Shown in pieces: positions 47,648-60,376 of a DNA stretch of 64,000 nucleotides. This DNA comes from Diadophis punctatus similis (lineage: Eukaryota > Chordata > Lepidosauria > Squamata > Dipsadidae). Positions within the stretch are counted from its first letter, which is position 1, and each line of letters opens with the position of its first letter. The notes under the pieces are model-generated. The model ran no database searches and had not been told where the DNA came from. It worked only from the letters and a program-made list of their open reading frames with translations. The DNA lies in assembly GCA_023053685.1 (NCBI GenBank), contig JALIGW010000005.1, positions 36,781,480 to 36,845,479 of the forward strand, in the 5' to 3' direction. The translations under genes were made by a program, and so were the position numbers.

Positions 47648-48636
47648 GAAGCTTCTTCAGTTCTGACTAGATGGTAGGGAATGGAAGGATTTATATGATC
47701 TGAAGAAGCTTCTTGAATGAGAAGCTAAATGTCTTCAAAGAAAAACAAGAAAGTCCAGTTGCCTCTTGAAAAAGGACTTTTGGGACAACCATGACCTGGA
47801 TGACTGAGAATCTCCATAGACATTTAGTTATGCACTTTGGGATAAATACCCTTTGAATGGTGCAGGAGTATATGGATTTCCAGAAAAATTGTAGACTACA
47901 GGAACCATTTGCACTTCAGTTTGAGCTGCAGACAACACAGACTCAACCCCAACAGCCTGTTCCTGTGTTCAACAGTGAAGGAATACAGGGCATAAAACAT
48001 CCTGCAGAAAGGACAGTTCGACAACACAATTCTTTCAGCAGTTCCAAGAAGACTCCTCATCGATTTACACTACTCAGGTAACCCTGAGGACTCAGACAAA
48101 CCTCCAAGTGACCTTAGCAACCCTCTAAATCCATGATGGCGAACCTATGGCAGATGTGCCACAGGTGGCATGCAGCGGCCTCTCTGTTGGCATGCAAGCC
48201 GTCGCCCCAGTTCAGCTCCAACGCACATGCGTGTGCACCTCCTCCCAGCCAGCTGGTCATCGGGTCTCTGCCATGCATGTGCGGGGTGGGGGATGCAGGA
48301 GGCCGCGTGCATGCGTAGGGGCAGGGCACATGTGGGGGGACATGCATGGGGGAACGGGTCACATGCAGGAGGAGGGGCACATACATGGGACCGCGTACAC
48401 ATTGCATTTTGGGGGTTCGGGCACGCACACGCACTTTGGGCACTCAGTCTGGAAAAGGTTAGCCATCATTGCTCTAAATGAATGCAAATGACCAGCTGTC
48501 TGCAAGGAATATAAATTCTTCCATTCTCCACCATCTAATCTGAGCTGAAGAAGCTTCTTGGATGAGAAGCAAAACATCTTCAAAGAAAACCAAGGAAGTT
48601 CAGTTACCTCTTGAAAAAGCACATTTGGGAAAAAGT
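47648..48636 (+). mobile_element. Penelope-like element remnant with two terminal repeats
   Basis: The first terminal-repeat copy (47648-47826) contains gaagcttcttgaatgagaag, gtccagttgcctcttgaaaa and ggatgactgagaatctcc, and ends tagacattta. An internal segment at 47827-48130 has an open frame from 47857 to 48081 (FALQFELQTTQTQPQQP region), possibly a degenerate element C-terminus. A second terminal-repeat copy lies at 48472-48636 in the same orientation. The repeat-internal-repeat order fits Penelope-like elements. I saw no RT or GIY-YIG motif, so the class call is tentative. A hAT element is inserted at 48131-48471. Confidence 0.5.
48131..48471. mobile_element. Non-autonomous hAT element, GTGATGG ends, copy 2
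   Basis: 341 bp. Left end ccatgatggcgaacctatgg; right end ggttagccatcattg. It has an exact 8-bp duplication ctctaaat (48123-48130, 48472-48479). Close in length and sequence to 21059-21401. No transposase. Confidence 0.9.
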
Positions 48637-49299
48637 TAAAAGTACAGTACTTAACTGTTTCAAAAATGTTTCACTTCCATTTTGCCTCTTTAGCAATTGG
48701 AACACATTCACCTAAACATATTACTAGCAAGATCAATGTGATTTATTTATTTATTTTTTTCATCTTGGCTCTCTCTACACTTTTTACAATCTCAAAAGTC
48801 AACTGTGAACTTCATCCAAAAAATATTGAGCACTGCAATCTAAGAGAATGGGGGCCTATGGTTTCATTAGTCTCTTCAGTATTCTAACTCTTTGTTCATA
48901 ATACAATCAACAATTGTATTAGCTCACTTTCTGTTTACTATGTACATATGCCCATCTTTTTTTCTTCTAAGATTTTCATAAGTAGGTTGCCACTGCTTTC
49001 CTCTAAGACGTATTTCTAGTTTCCCAATCTAGTCTGCCTCCCCTAAGGTATGCTGGTTGTCTGCCATCCAAGTTAAACAAAACTTGAGGATTTTTAGCCT
49101 GTTTTTAATCAGCCAAGGTCAACTAAGTCTTTTGAAACTGGGAAAGCATATTGAACTTGGGCATGCTGACAAAAGTGTAGCTCCATATTTCACCTTCAAA
49201 TATTGATCTTTACATCTATTTTTAGATATGGAAAATACAGAAAACAGTACATAGAATGTCTATGCAATAGAGGCTAAAATTATAGGAAAATATGTATAT
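48637..49299. other. Unassigned non-coding DNA
   Basis: No supported feature apart from a short (ATTT)n run near 48740. Confidence 0.55.
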
Positions 49300-49307
49300 G
49301 TTTAAGA

Positions 49308-49761
49308 CAGGGGTGGGTTCTAACTTACCTTGCTGCTGGTTCGATTCCTCCCGCACCACGTGGGCACACCTTGTGGGCGCATGTGCGCTTCGCGCACACG
49401 TCCATGCACAGTGCCAAAAAATCCCCCCCCCAAAAGCCAAAAACAAGATGGCGACCGCATGCACAGTGCCAGAAATTCGGCTTCTGTGCATGCTCAGAAG
49501 AAATAAAAAATTAAAATTAAAAAAATTTTTTTTAAAAAAGCCAAAAACAAGATGGTGACCACATGCACAGTGCTGGAAACTCAGCTTCTGTGCATGCTCA
49601 GAAGAAAAAAAAACTCAAAAACATTTCAAAAACATTTCAAAAAAAGATGGCGCCCACAGACCGGCACTGACCGAACTGGTTCCGGGATGTCATTGTGACA
49701 TCACCCGCGGGTCTCTACCAGTTTGGGTGAACCAGTCTGAACCAGGAGGAACCCACCTCTG
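49308..49761. mobile_element. Non-autonomous hAT element (CAGNGGTGGGTT family), copy 8
   Basis: 454 bp. Left end caggggtgggttctaactta; right end aggaggaacccacctctg. The duplication gtttaaga / gtttcaga (49300-49307, 49762-49769) has one mismatch. An internal segment of about 120 bp is tandemly repeated (aaagccaaaaacaagatgg followed by catgcacagtgc, twice). Confidence 0.85.
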
Positions 49762-49769
49762 GTTTCAGA

Positions 49770-50440
49770 CAATTTTTTTCTTTCATGTTTGCATCCTAAT
49801 TTAACTCTATTTTCAAGAGGACCTGGAAATGAAATGAATATTGTATATCTGTCCAGATAATGCTCAGATTAGAGTTTTAACAACCAATATTGGTGAAGGA
49901 ACTAGGAAAGAGGAAGATTGCAAATTATATTTGAATGAAATTTATTAAATGAAAAAACCCAAACACTGTATCTAGTGGTATATATAAGCAAAAGCAATAT
50001 ATTAAAACATATCCCATTAAATCTGATGTATATTGCCAATTTGTAAAATTAATATTACCAATTCATTCAAACATGAAATCTGAATTGGTTTTAAATGCTA
50101 ATTTAAGACAAAAATTAATTAGATACACACATACAAAGATATAAAAATCTTTTATCATAGGCATTTTAACCCTAAAAAAAAAAGCTTAGATATTGTATCC
50201 CTTTATTCAACAGAAGAGAATATTCAGAAGGTAGCATAGATTTGTCAACTTTGTCAACAACTGTGTTCTTAGCTACAAAGATTTGCACCAAAGTTCTTGA
50301 AATCACACAGCAAAAAACTTTACAATTTGAGCTATAAAGTCAGCCAGACAGACCAGGACTAAAAGCCTGAGAAATATATTTACTCCAAAGGAAGATAACC
50401 CTGATTTTAAGAAGATAACCTCCTTAAAAGGAAGATTAGA

Positions 50441-50441
<1 letters not shown>
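49770..50441. other. Unassigned non-coding DNA
   Basis: No supported feature. Confidence 0.55.

Positions 50442-50500
<59 letters not shown>
50442..50500. repeat. (GT)n microsatellite
   Basis: About 29 uninterrupted GT units. A short (TA)n run follows at 50597-50613. Confidence 0.97.
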
Positions 50501-50503
<3 letters not shown>

Positions 50504-50967
50504 GATTATAAATAGGCAAACAAAAACATGTACACTTTCCATTTTTCTTGTTTTGCTAATTCCTACTGAAACCAATCCAGAATATATTTTCCCTGATATA
50601 TATATATATATATCTGTGTGTGATACATTTTTATGTGTTTGCACTCCAAATTATAGAAGGGCTAGGGCACAACAACAACCCTTAATACTAACTGAATTAA
50701 TGACTACTAATTGAAATTAATCGTCTGTAAAATAAGGCAGCCAGTTTGTAAAATTAATTGATCTACCATTTACATATACACACAATTTCCCCACACATAA
50801 ATTATCATCTTTCACACACTGTTTGCAAAACTGTGGGCTCAACAAGCCTGACTCTCTGCATGCTTACCCTGCATGTAAACTGGAGTGGAAAGAAGTGAGG
50901 AAGTATTTTTCATATTGAGCAGCATTTCCTTTTATTTGTAAAAAAAAAGAAAGAAAGAAGAAATTGA
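50501..50967. other. Unassigned spacer
   Basis: No supported feature; ends in an A-rich and gaaag-rich run. Confidence 0.5.
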
Positions 50968-50975
50968 TCGCATAT

Positions 50976-51137
50976 CAGTGGTGGGTTGCTACCGGTTCAC
51001 CCAGGATCGGGCGAACTGGTAGAAGGGTGGCAGGAGGCTCCACCCACCCAGACATCTCTGTGCATGCGCAGAAGTGCCCCACACACGCGTGCTCCTGATA
51101 GCGAACCGGTAGCTAAGGTAATTGAAACCCACTACTG
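50976..51137. mobile_element. Short hAT MITE (CAGNGGTGGGTT family), copy 9
   Basis: 162 bp. Left end cagtggtgggttgctaccgg; right end attgaaacccactactg. It has an exact 8-bp duplication tcgcatat (50968-50975, 51138-51145). It contains tgtgcatgcgca at 51059-51070. The shortest member of this family in the window. Confidence 0.95.
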
Positions 51138-51700
51138 TCGCATATGCCTTGTGCTGAGCTGCAAGTACAAGGAATATTATGCCTATGTGAATGACTACAT
51201 GCCATCAATTCAGTTTAGCAACTGTACAGGCAGATTTTCTCTAAGATATCTGTCCTCAACCTGAACTTTTAACTCTCTTAATGATGGATAGTTGCTTTTG
51301 CAATCAAGTCTATCCACCTTGCTACTGGTTGACATCTTCTTGTCTTTCCTTCTACTTTTTCAGTATCATGGATCTCTCAAAGATTACTTTTTGAATAATG
51401 TGCCCATAATATAGTAGCCTCATGATGGCCATTTGTTCCTCAAGCAAGAACACTGGATTGATTTGTTCTATAATTGATCAGTTTGTTTTCCTGGCAATGG
51501 ACATCTTAGGAGTGTTCTCCAATACCAGAATTCAAACATCAGTATTCTCCTTCTTTGAAGTTCAACTTTTACATCCATAAAGTGTCACAGGGAAAACCAG
51601 TGTTTGTACAATTCTAATCTTTGCTGGCATAATCACATTGTGACATCTGAATAATTTTTCCAAGCTTTCATTGATATCCACCACAGTGATAGTCTGTGGC

Positions 51701-52575
51701 AGAATAACAGAATTGGACGGGACCTTGAAGGTCTTCTAGTCCAAACCCCTGCTCAGCTCTATTCTGGTTGGTCTCTTCTTGAAAACTTCCAGTGTTGGAG
51801 CATCCACAACTTCTGGAGGCAAGTCATTCCACTGATTAATTGTTCTAATTGTCAGGAAATTTCTCCTTAGTTCTAGGTTGCTTCTCTCCTTAATTAATTT
51901 CCATCCATTGCTTTTTGTCTTGCCCTCAGGTGCTTTGGAGAATAGGTTGACTCCCTCTTCTTTATGGCAACCCCTTAGCTATCATTGCTATCATGTCACT
52001 CCTAGTCTTTCTTTTCAGTAAACTAGGCATACCCAATTCCAGCAAAGTTCTTTATATGTTTTAGCCTCCAGTTCTTTAATCATCTTTGTTGCTCTGTACT
52101 CTTTCTAGAGTCTCAATATCTTTTTTTACACAGTGGCGACCAAAATTGGATGCAGTATTCCAAGTACGCTCTTACCAGGCATTATAGTGTGATATTAACA
52201 TTTCACATGATCTTGATTCTATCCCTCTGTTAATGCAGTCTAAGACCGTGTTGCCTTTTTTGGCACTGCAACATACTCCTGGCTCAAATTTAAGTGATTA
52301 TCCACTAGGACACCATGATCCCTCTCACAATGCTACTAAAGAGCCAGGTACCACCTATACTATACCTGTGCATTTGGGTTTTCTTGCCTAAGTGCAGAAC
52401 TTTACTTTTTTTCACCATTGAATGTCATTTTTGTTAGATAGCACCCAATGTTCAAGTCTGTCAAGATCCTTCTATATCTTTAGCCTATCTTCTGGAATGT
52501 TGGCTGTCCCTGCCAACTTGGTGTCATCTTCAAATTTGATAAGTTACCCATCTATTCTCTCATCTATGGCATATT
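51701..52575 (-). mobile_element. CR1 LINE 3' region nested in BovB
   Basis: On the minus strand it ends with the CR1 3' terminus (gtcccgtccaattctgttat). Read on the plus strand, the order of phrases (acttctggaggcaagtcatt, aatttctccttagttctagg, ttgctctgtactctttctag, gcagtattccaagtacgctc, caacttggtgtcatcttc) is that of the amniote CR1 3' region. About 875 bp, with no intact frame. Confidence 0.8.
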
Positions 52576-52624
52576 TCCTGACTGTTGGCTTTTATGGTTG
52601 ATCCTTGATTCTAAAAGGCAAAGC

Positions 52625-52848
52625 TATAGCAATAGCACTTAGACTTAGTGCTTTACAGCCCTCTATAAGCGGTTTACAGAGTTCAGCATATTGCCCCCAA
52701 CAATCTGGGTCCTCATTTTACCGACCTCAGAAGGATGTAAGGCTGAGTCAACCTTGAGCCCGTGAGATGTGAACAGCTGAACTGCAGCTAGCAGTCAGCT
52801 GAAGTAGCCTGCAGTGCTGCACTCTAACCACTGCGCCACCTCGGCTCC
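52625..52848 (-). mobile_element. tRNA-derived SINE with L2-like tail
   Basis: Minus-strand head aggagccgaggtggcgcagt at 52829-52848, body ctcaaggttgactcagcc and ggtaaaatgaggaccc, tail ending gtgctattgctatag. About 20 bp of tail is missing (the tatataagtc region). Nested in antisense BovB. Confidence 0.88.
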
Positions 52849-53277
52849 TATCTCACTCTTCATTGTCAGTTCTAAGGTTGGTTGCTGAATCTATTGTGAT
52901 TACTTTGGTCTTTATATTTAATTATAGTCCCCTTTTTTTTCACAATGTGCTCCTTAACTTTCAATACTAGAGATTGCAAAACATTTGCATTTTCAGCTAT
53001 AAGAGTAACTGCATCAGCCTTGTGCAATTTTGTTTATTTATTAAACAGACATGTATGGCCAGCCAATCTAGGCATGACTCGGGTTGATTAACAATCAATA
53101 AAATATGCACCATAATCAAAACAACATTTTGCACATAGTGCAACCAGCTACCTTATCAAAATAAGGTCACCCAGTACCCAGGCTAATGATTGTGGAAAGA
53201 ACCAGAATTGTTAGTAGCTTATGAAAGGCTAGCAAAGGCTTCAGTAGCATACGAAGCGCAGGGGCCATGACATAGAA

Positions 53278-53332
53278 GTCACACTTCCAGGTCACACTTC
53301 CAGGTCACACTTCCAGGTCACACTTCCAGGTC
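53278..53332. repeat. 13-bp minisatellite, about four units
   Basis: The unit gtcacacttccag is repeated about four times without visible error, within the decayed L2-like LINE. Confidence 0.95.
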
Positions 53333-53620
53333 CAAATACTTGGCTTTGCTCTCCACTCCTGAATAAACAGAAGTAATTGGAGACAAGTAGTTCTCCAATA
53401 ACCCAATCTTATGCCATAAGGGCATTATAGGCAATGAGCACCTTGAACTGCATCTAGATGGTCATTAGAACTCCTGAGTCAATATAGTTTACAAAGAAAC
53501 ATTCTGTGGCTAAACCAAGCCACATTGAATTCTATTGCATTCTGCATTGACTGAAACTTTCAAGCAGTCTTCAGGAACAGGCCTACATAGAGCACATTGC
53601 AACACTCCAAATGAGAAATA

Positions 53621-54020
53621 CAGGTAGTCCTCAACTTCAACAGTTCATTTACTGACTGTAAAGTTACAACGGCACTGAAAAAAAGTGACTTATGATCATT
53701 TTCTACATTTGCGACCATTTCAGCATCCCCATGATCATGTGATCAAAATTCAGACGCTTGGCAACTGACTCGTATTTATGACGGTTGCAGTGTCCCAGTG
53801 TCCTGGGGTCATGTCATTATCTTTTGTGACCTTCTGATAAGCAAAATCAAGGGGAAGCCAGATTCACTTAACAGTCATGTGAGTAACGTAACAACTGCAG
53901 TGATTCATTTAACAACCATGTCAAGAAAGGTCCTAACATGGGGCAAAATTCACTTAACAACTGTCTCACACAGCAACAGAAATTTGGGCTCCATTGTGGT
54001 CGTAAGTCAAGGACTACCTG
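53621..54020 (-). mobile_element. Tigger/pogo-like MITE, complete copy
   Basis: 400 bp between caggtagtcctcaacttc and aagtcaaggactacctg with TA on both sides (53619-53620, 54021-54022). It is the reverse-orientation homologue of 15163-15554 (cagtgattcatttaacaac, gatcatgtgatcaaaattc). It interrupts the L2-like LINE. No transposase. Confidence 0.85.
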
Positions 54021-54115
54021 TAATCAAAGCAAGAAAGACTGTTAAGCAAGACTTTGTAGCCCAGGGACAGATAGAACTAATGCACAAGATGGAGCTGAGC
54101 ACAGGCCCAGGAGTC

Positions 54116-54845
54116 CTACTGTAGTTACTGTTACTGTTCTGTAGATGTGTGTTGATAGTTCTGTCACCACCAGACAAATATTTTTTTTCTGCTGCTTCTG
54201 CTACAAGGGATTTTACATGGCTGAACTTTGTATTATCTTTATTTGTTGGGGAGGGGGCATTTACTCACTTCCTGTACTATTTAGGATAGTCCATGGCCGT
54301 TTCTGGTTGCTGTCTATAATAACTTCAGAATTAACTTCTTCACTTGCTCCACTGTTTACGTTCTCTTGCAGCACTAATCAAGATCAGACTTTGTTTGTTA
54401 TAATTATCTTCCACTTTATCCCATAACCTTTTGCATACCTGTCAGCCAGATTATTCCTTGATATTAATTTTAGTTCTGTTTTTTTAGAAGAGTAATAACC
54501 CACGTTCAGAAATGATTTGACTGCTGAGTACAGAGGAGAATTTGCACTTAGCTGAAGTATCAGGAGCATTTTCTTCCATTTCCTCCAATGCAGCCTTCCA
54601 GTCCAGGAACTTGTTAGTCAAACCAACTGACAAGTGGCTACTGTAAATCCTGTATCCATCAATACCAAGTACCTAATTATACTTGCCCAACCCTGCCTTC
54701 CCCTATATTAGGGAGATTGGTGGATGTTGGTGGATCCACCTATACTTTTCTTTATTTTGGCTTTCAATAGGAATATAACAGTGCCTACTGACAGCCTCAT
54801 TACCAATCATTTATTCTGCCATACTTTTCTGTTGGTTCAAGGAAT
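54116..54845. other. Unassigned non-coding DNA
   Basis: No supported gene or repeat. This is the insertion target of the L1 that follows. Confidence 0.5.
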
Positions 54846-55419
54846 AGAAGGCAACATTTTGCTGGAAATGTAAACAAGAATATGGAACGTACTACCACAT
54901 GTGGTGGACGTGCCCAGAAATAAAGAAATACTGGGGAAAAAATACAAAACTGGATAGAGGAAATAACAAAACAAACCATAGAATTTAAACCAGAAATATT
55001 TTTATTAGGAATACTGAAAATGAAAGCAAGCAAACAGGTCCAGTATCTCACATTACATATAATTACAGCAGCCAGAATCTTATATGCACAGCATTTGAAA
55101 ATGGACATAACCCCTTCTAACACGATGATAATAACCAAAATATTGGATTGTGCAGAAATGTGCAAACTAACGATGAAATTACACGATAAAGAAGATACAG
55201 AATTCTACAAAATCTGGGAAAATTGGTATAAATGGTTGGAAAATAAACGAAAATAGCAAAAAGAAAAAAGAAAGAAAGAAGTAGCAATGTCAATAGGAAA
55301 ATGAAAACTTAACATGTTAAGGGTGATGAGAATAATAATAAGCTAGAATAGATTGATGATAAATTAGGAAAATAATAACAGATACTGAAACGTGACAACG
55401 ATACGCAAAGCTGTACTAT

Positions 55420-55434
55420 ACATACATACATACA

Positions 55435-55506
<72 letters not shown>
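55420..55506. repeat. (CATA)n(TA)n microsatellite in L1 3' UTR
   Basis: (CATA)n at 55420-55463 followed by (TA)n to about 55506. Confidence 0.95.
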
Positions 55507-55621
55507 ATCTTCTTTTAATGTATGTATTTTTTTCTCTTTTTTTCTAGTGTATGTTATATATATATTTCTTTTAGGTTAGGTTATATTGTTTATGTTATTG
55601 TATATTTCTATATACGTTTGA

Positions 55622-55770
<149 letters not shown>

Positions 55771-56075
55771 TTTTTTCTCTGTTTTTCTCTTTTGTATTAT
55801 GTGTTTTTTATATTTTAAAACAATTCAATAAAAATTATTTTAAAAAAAGAAGGCAACATTTAATTTAGCCATTAGGAAAAAAAATCTGTTTATTGTATCC
55901 AGCTTTAAAAAATCAATGGCATGGCTATATCTTATATGTCTTTCTAGCTGTTCATTTCCAGCCTGGACGTGTATGTTTTCACTCTCAGTTTTTTGTTTTC
56001 AAAAAGACATTTAAGATTGTTGTTTGCATAATTTTCAGACAACAACCTATCCAATGCTTTTACTCTAAACTATTT

Positions 56076-56203
56076 GCAGAGTGCAGAGAAGATTGGACAA
56101 CCATTTGTCTGAAATGGTTTGGGTTTCCTGACTGAGCAGGGGGTTGGACTAGAAGACCTCCAAGGTCCCTTCCAACTCTGTTATTCTGTTCTGTTATTCT
56201 GTT
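56076..56203 (+). mobile_element. CR1 3' end
   Basis: Reads gagcagggggttggactaga, then agacctccaaggtccctt and ccaactctgttattctgt, with terminal repeats ttattctgttctgttattc. This is the standard CR1 3' terminus, in plus orientation, about 130 bp long. Confidence 0.85.
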
Positions 56204-57814
56204 ATTTCTTCATAATAAATGGGTTTTGCTTCAGCTAGTATTCAGCTGTAATCACATTCTTGTACAGGCATACCTGTATTATAGCAATTCAAAAATTTCA
56301 TAGTATGCCTTTTCTCATCTCCAAAATCTCTCCCTTGACTGTACTTCTGAGTCCCATCGGGGCATCTCTTATCACCCAACATAATTTTGAATATGATATG
56401 TCTTATGCAGGTCCATAAAATAAGAAAGAGTGACTGATAGATCTATTTCTAGTTGCAAGTCATAGAAGAACAACACCTACACATCTGTGTGTTTGAAATA
56501 TGTATTTATTCTTGGACTTCATGCCTCCTCCTTCTCCTCCTCCTTATAATTGCAAAGAGAAGACACTTCAGTCATCCACCCTCGACTATCACCTCCACAT
56601 CAGATGTGAAACATCTTTAAGTACAGAATGGGTTTTTTTATTGTTTTTGACAAATTTATTCTATGGGCAACAAATTAGCCGATGAAGTGTAGTAATGCAA
56701 ACTTTCTGAATGTGATGTCCCAGACATGTTAAATTGTAGCTCTCCTCTTTCTCAGCTAGCTTTTTGCCATGCTAACTAATTATGAAATTCAACCCATCTG
56801 ATTTAATATAGGAGATGCTATGATGAAATATCCATCCCATTTATATTATGTGGTAATCCTAATTTGAAAATTGCAAATAAATCTCATTTTCTTAAAGTCA
56901 TCATCAAGCAAAGCTTTTCATACAGATTATCCAATATTACCTTAGATAATATTATTGCTGATCATGTTTTAAAATAAGTTATCACAATATGAATTTGCAT
57001 TGCCCCAAACTGCAATAAATTGAAACATTTATTGGTTTCACAATCTGGGTCCAGATATATTACCAGCAGATAAATATTGTTTATCTTCAATAAACTTGAA
57101 ATAAAAAGCTATCATTTTAAAGAACAGTTTCCTACTATATTACATGATATTTATTCAACAAAAGAGTTCATGTTAAGCTTATTGGACATTTAGAGGGTGA
57201 TTTTTAAAAGTTTGGCTTGGCAACTTCATTATGCTGGAAGTGTAGAAGGACTTGTATTATATAGGTCTCTCCCATTGTTGCCCGCTATTGCTCACTTTGA
57301 GTTAATATGAAACATGGTGTCACAAAATTCAGTAAGATTAGAAGATGTGAATATACCAAATATTTAGGAATTATTGCAATATAAAGAACTATGTGGTTGG
57401 CAAGCAAATACAGATAATTCTGTTAATAGAAAGTCAGTATGACTATAGAATTTCAGTCTTGTGATATGTGTGCATTTTCCATTTATGAACTGGAAGATTC
57501 TACTAGGACAGAAGAGAATCTTTACATCTTTCTCCAGGAACTGGAAAGTGGGTGAACAAGTTTCAGAGAATATGTATCCACTGAGAATTTTATTTTCTAT
57601 GATTTTCTTTGATTTGTGTATTTAAATGTAAACATTCCATATTATGATAGTGAATTCCGCTGTTTAATTATGCATTGTTATATATTTTTACTGTGTTTCT
57701 ATTATGTTTCATTGGAGAACCAAGATTCTAATGTTATCCAAGAAGAGGAAAATGTTTTTAAAATTATCTTCTATTCCTTTTTAAAAAAACAAATTTGTAA
57801 ATTTTCTTATGGAT
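56204..57814. other. Unassigned non-coding DNA
   Basis: AT-rich with no supported gene or repeat; one of the quieter stretches. Confidence 0.55.
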
Positions 57815-58035
57815 TGTGAGCTATTAAGTTGTTTTTGAGTTCTAGAAAACACATAGATTTTCTCCAAAACAATGCATCCTTAACCTGTGGTTTCAAGTCT
57901 CCCAACAATGCACTCATTACCACTGTAACTGGGTCATCCTTTCCTTCCACCTTTCCCAACAATGCAGCCTTTTCCAGAGAGCTGAGTGTTTGCAGAAGCC
58001 TTAAGGTGTCCAAAAACTTTCTTCTAGGAAATTGC
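57815..58035 (-). mobile_element. BovB ORF2 C-terminal fragment
   Basis: The minus strand encodes SLEKAALLGKVEGKDD, MSALLGDLKPQVKDA and FWRKSMC. This parallels the BovB/RTE C-terminal pattern LEKxLxLGKxEG, GDL.xQVxD and WRxx. The fragment is short and decayed but remains open over about 65 codons. It should not be mistaken for a host gene. Confidence 0.6.
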
Positions 58036-60130
58036 TTTTAATTCCTAATCTTTTGGAAGCCTGCCTTTTGCACTTTTGCAGCACTACATTGTTATTTAGA
58101 GATGTTGATATCTCCAAAAATGTGTGTGATCACATTAGCAATGTGTAAGAAGTTACTACAATATTGGATGCACTATTTCAAATCTCTTTCTTAATTATTC
58201 CTAACATATTTGCTCTGAAAGTTCTGAATTATCTCTCAGTATTTTTACTGAATTCTACAACCTAATCGCAAGGTTTCCTTACTCCCACTCAGTTATCATT
58301 AACTCAGACTTCTTCACAGTATATGTGAAAGGAGGACTTTTTGGCTCCAGGCATTTATCTATATTGAACTGCTGTTCTAATTTTTATGTTTTTAATTTGA
58401 AAATGAGATATATTTGCCTTCTATTTGTATTATTTCTTCAGTGATTGGCGTCCTCTGAACAATTGGCAATTTCACCACTGACTACTCTCATTTTGGAGAG
58501 AATGTAGATTTGGAATTTGGAATCTCACTATTCAGATAACATGATCTCATATCATTCCATGGTATTTTTATAGTCCAAAATAAATTTATTGCTTGTATCA
58601 AGTTATCAAAATATTTTCAGTGTATAGATATATTGGGAATACAGATGAAAGTCTGGACACTGGTAGCAGAAATTAATTGAGATGAAAATGTTGGTAGATT
58701 AAAAAGAAAGACTATAGAATGAAAAGGTTAAAAAAAGTTTGTGGTTTAGCTTTCACAGACAGTTGTTGATCCTGATGATTACAGGTTTGTGATCAATAAT
58801 GGAGGATCCTCAGGGAATAAATCTCAATCTTTACCTCAATCCTTGTTGACCTACTTTTTATCTGCTCCATTACAAGAACTGCCTATTTTCTCCACTTCAT
58901 GTTGTTTAACTGATTATTGATTGATAAATTACAATATCTTTTGCTACAGTTTCTAAGTTGACTCAAGTCCTTCTGATGAGCAAGTCTTCCACATTAGCTT
59001 AGTTCTATGTCCAGACTTGCAATTATTTCTCTTCTAAATTCTGTCAGAGAGTAATTTACTTGAAATCTAGTGTACAAGCAAATGTACCTGAAAATAAATG
59101 TTTTTAAGTTCAATAGGCTTTACTTTCTAGCAAGAGTATTTAGGCTCAATGTTCTCAAAAGGCCAATTACTCCTGTTAAATAAATTATGGTTAGTGCTAC
59201 ATTATAGTATTGAGCTTTACCTTAGTTTATTTTTCATTAAGAAACAGTGCCAACAACTAAAGAAGGAAGTGAACAATAGCTATAGGCAAGATCCAAAGCC
59301 ATGGTTAAAAGTATATGATGAAAAACAGATCTGAATTAATGACACAAAAATGCGTAACTATAAGACATGATGACAGATTGATTGTGCTTCTCAATAGTGT
59401 TATAAATTTAAAAAAATCAGACAACATTTTCTTTAAACATTTTTTTAAAAATAGATGAACTTAGCATTGTTTTTACACAAAATATTTTTTGATATTGAGT
59501 GTCCCATCTTTAGAGAGGAGAATGGTTCTGACTGTTCCCCGAATAGCTTCCATATCTGCCTGATAATCAGTGGCTTTCTAAATAATAATTTCATAGGACC
59601 AGACCCAACAGCTCTGGGAATATGCACTATTTGGATTTCAGAATGAAAACATAAAATTTTAACACCAGAAAAAATAATTTTTAGAATGTTCCAATGACAA
59701 TCCAATTCTCCATAAATATTTTTTGTAAAAATCCATATTATTGCAAATGATAAAGAATGAAGATAAAACTGACGTTGGAATAATTTTGTTTTGTTTACCC
59801 ATTTACTGGGAGATTCACTATAACTAGGAAATAAAAGTTGTAAGACACAATATTCTTCATTTCAGAATTGTAGGACCAAATGAGAAGGTTCATTTCAAAA
59901 CTGCCTGTAGATATTCAATCACAGCCACAAAAAATTTGTTGTTACCTTAAAAATGTGCAACATTTGCCCTGGAAAGTCATTTAATTATTACAAGGATAGA
60001 ACCAGATTGAGATTAATTAGAGGATTCAATTAATATTCACAATTTTTTTAGAAAATAAAAAGCTGGAGAGAATCCTTAGTTGCCTTGAGAGTATGGGATG
60101 TTGATAGGGAAAATTAAACATAGTCTATAT
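58036..60130. other. Unassigned non-coding DNA
   Basis: Long AT-rich stretch with no supported gene, RNA or repeat. Confidence 0.55.
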
Positions 60131-60376
60131 AATAGCAATAGCAATAGCACTTAGACTTATATACTGCTTCATAGTGCTTTACAGCCCTCTCTAAGCGGTT
60201 TACAGAGTTCAGCATATTGCCCCCAACAATCTGGGTCCTCATTTTACCGACCTCAGAAGGATGGAAGGCTGAGTCAACCTTGAGCCGGTGAGATTTGAAC
60301 AGCTGAACTGCTGAACTAGCAGTCAGCTGAAGTAGGTTGCAGTGCTGCACTTTAACCACTCCGCCACCTCGGCTCC
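60131..60376 (-). mobile_element. tRNA-derived SINE with L2-like tail, full length
   Basis: Minus-strand head aggagccgaggtggcggagt, B-box-like gttcaaatctcac, body ctcaaggttgactcagcc, tail gaagcagtatataagtc followed by gctattgctattgct. Very close to the copy at 2031-2275. Confidence 0.92.

Larger units (their letters stand above)
51270..53031 (-). mobile_element. Antisense BovB (RTE) LINE, interrupted by CR1 and SINE
   Basis: The segments 51270-51700, 52576-52624 and 52849-53031 follow the antisense order of BovB ORF2 as known from ruminants: ttaggagtgttctccaatac, acttttacatccataaagtg, then ctttgctggcataatc and ctttggtctttatattt. Divergence is high, so this is an old copy. A CR1 fragment and a SINE are inserted in it. 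Confidence 0.65.
53032..54115 (-). mobile_element. Antisense L2-like LINE, interrupted by a MITE
   Basis: The 3' tail (tttatttattaaacagaca) is at 53032. The region encoding the LxxVQFKVL-type segment lies near 53430-53455 (ccttgaactgcatctag). The LDYCNALYVGLF-type region lies near 53580-53610 (gcctacatagagcacattgc). Beyond the MITE, 54021-54115 continues the RT and shares gcacaagatggagctg with 30970-30990. It is decayed and contains a 13-bp minisatellite. Confidence 0.65.

Noticed and set aside
47857..48081. Independent glutamine-rich microprotein
   Set aside because: Lies between two terminal-type repeats of a Penelope-like element; best seen as element remnant.
57807..58013. A small host gene on the minus strand
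   Set aside because: Residue pattern matches the BovB ORF2 C-terminus, and there is no start or splice context.
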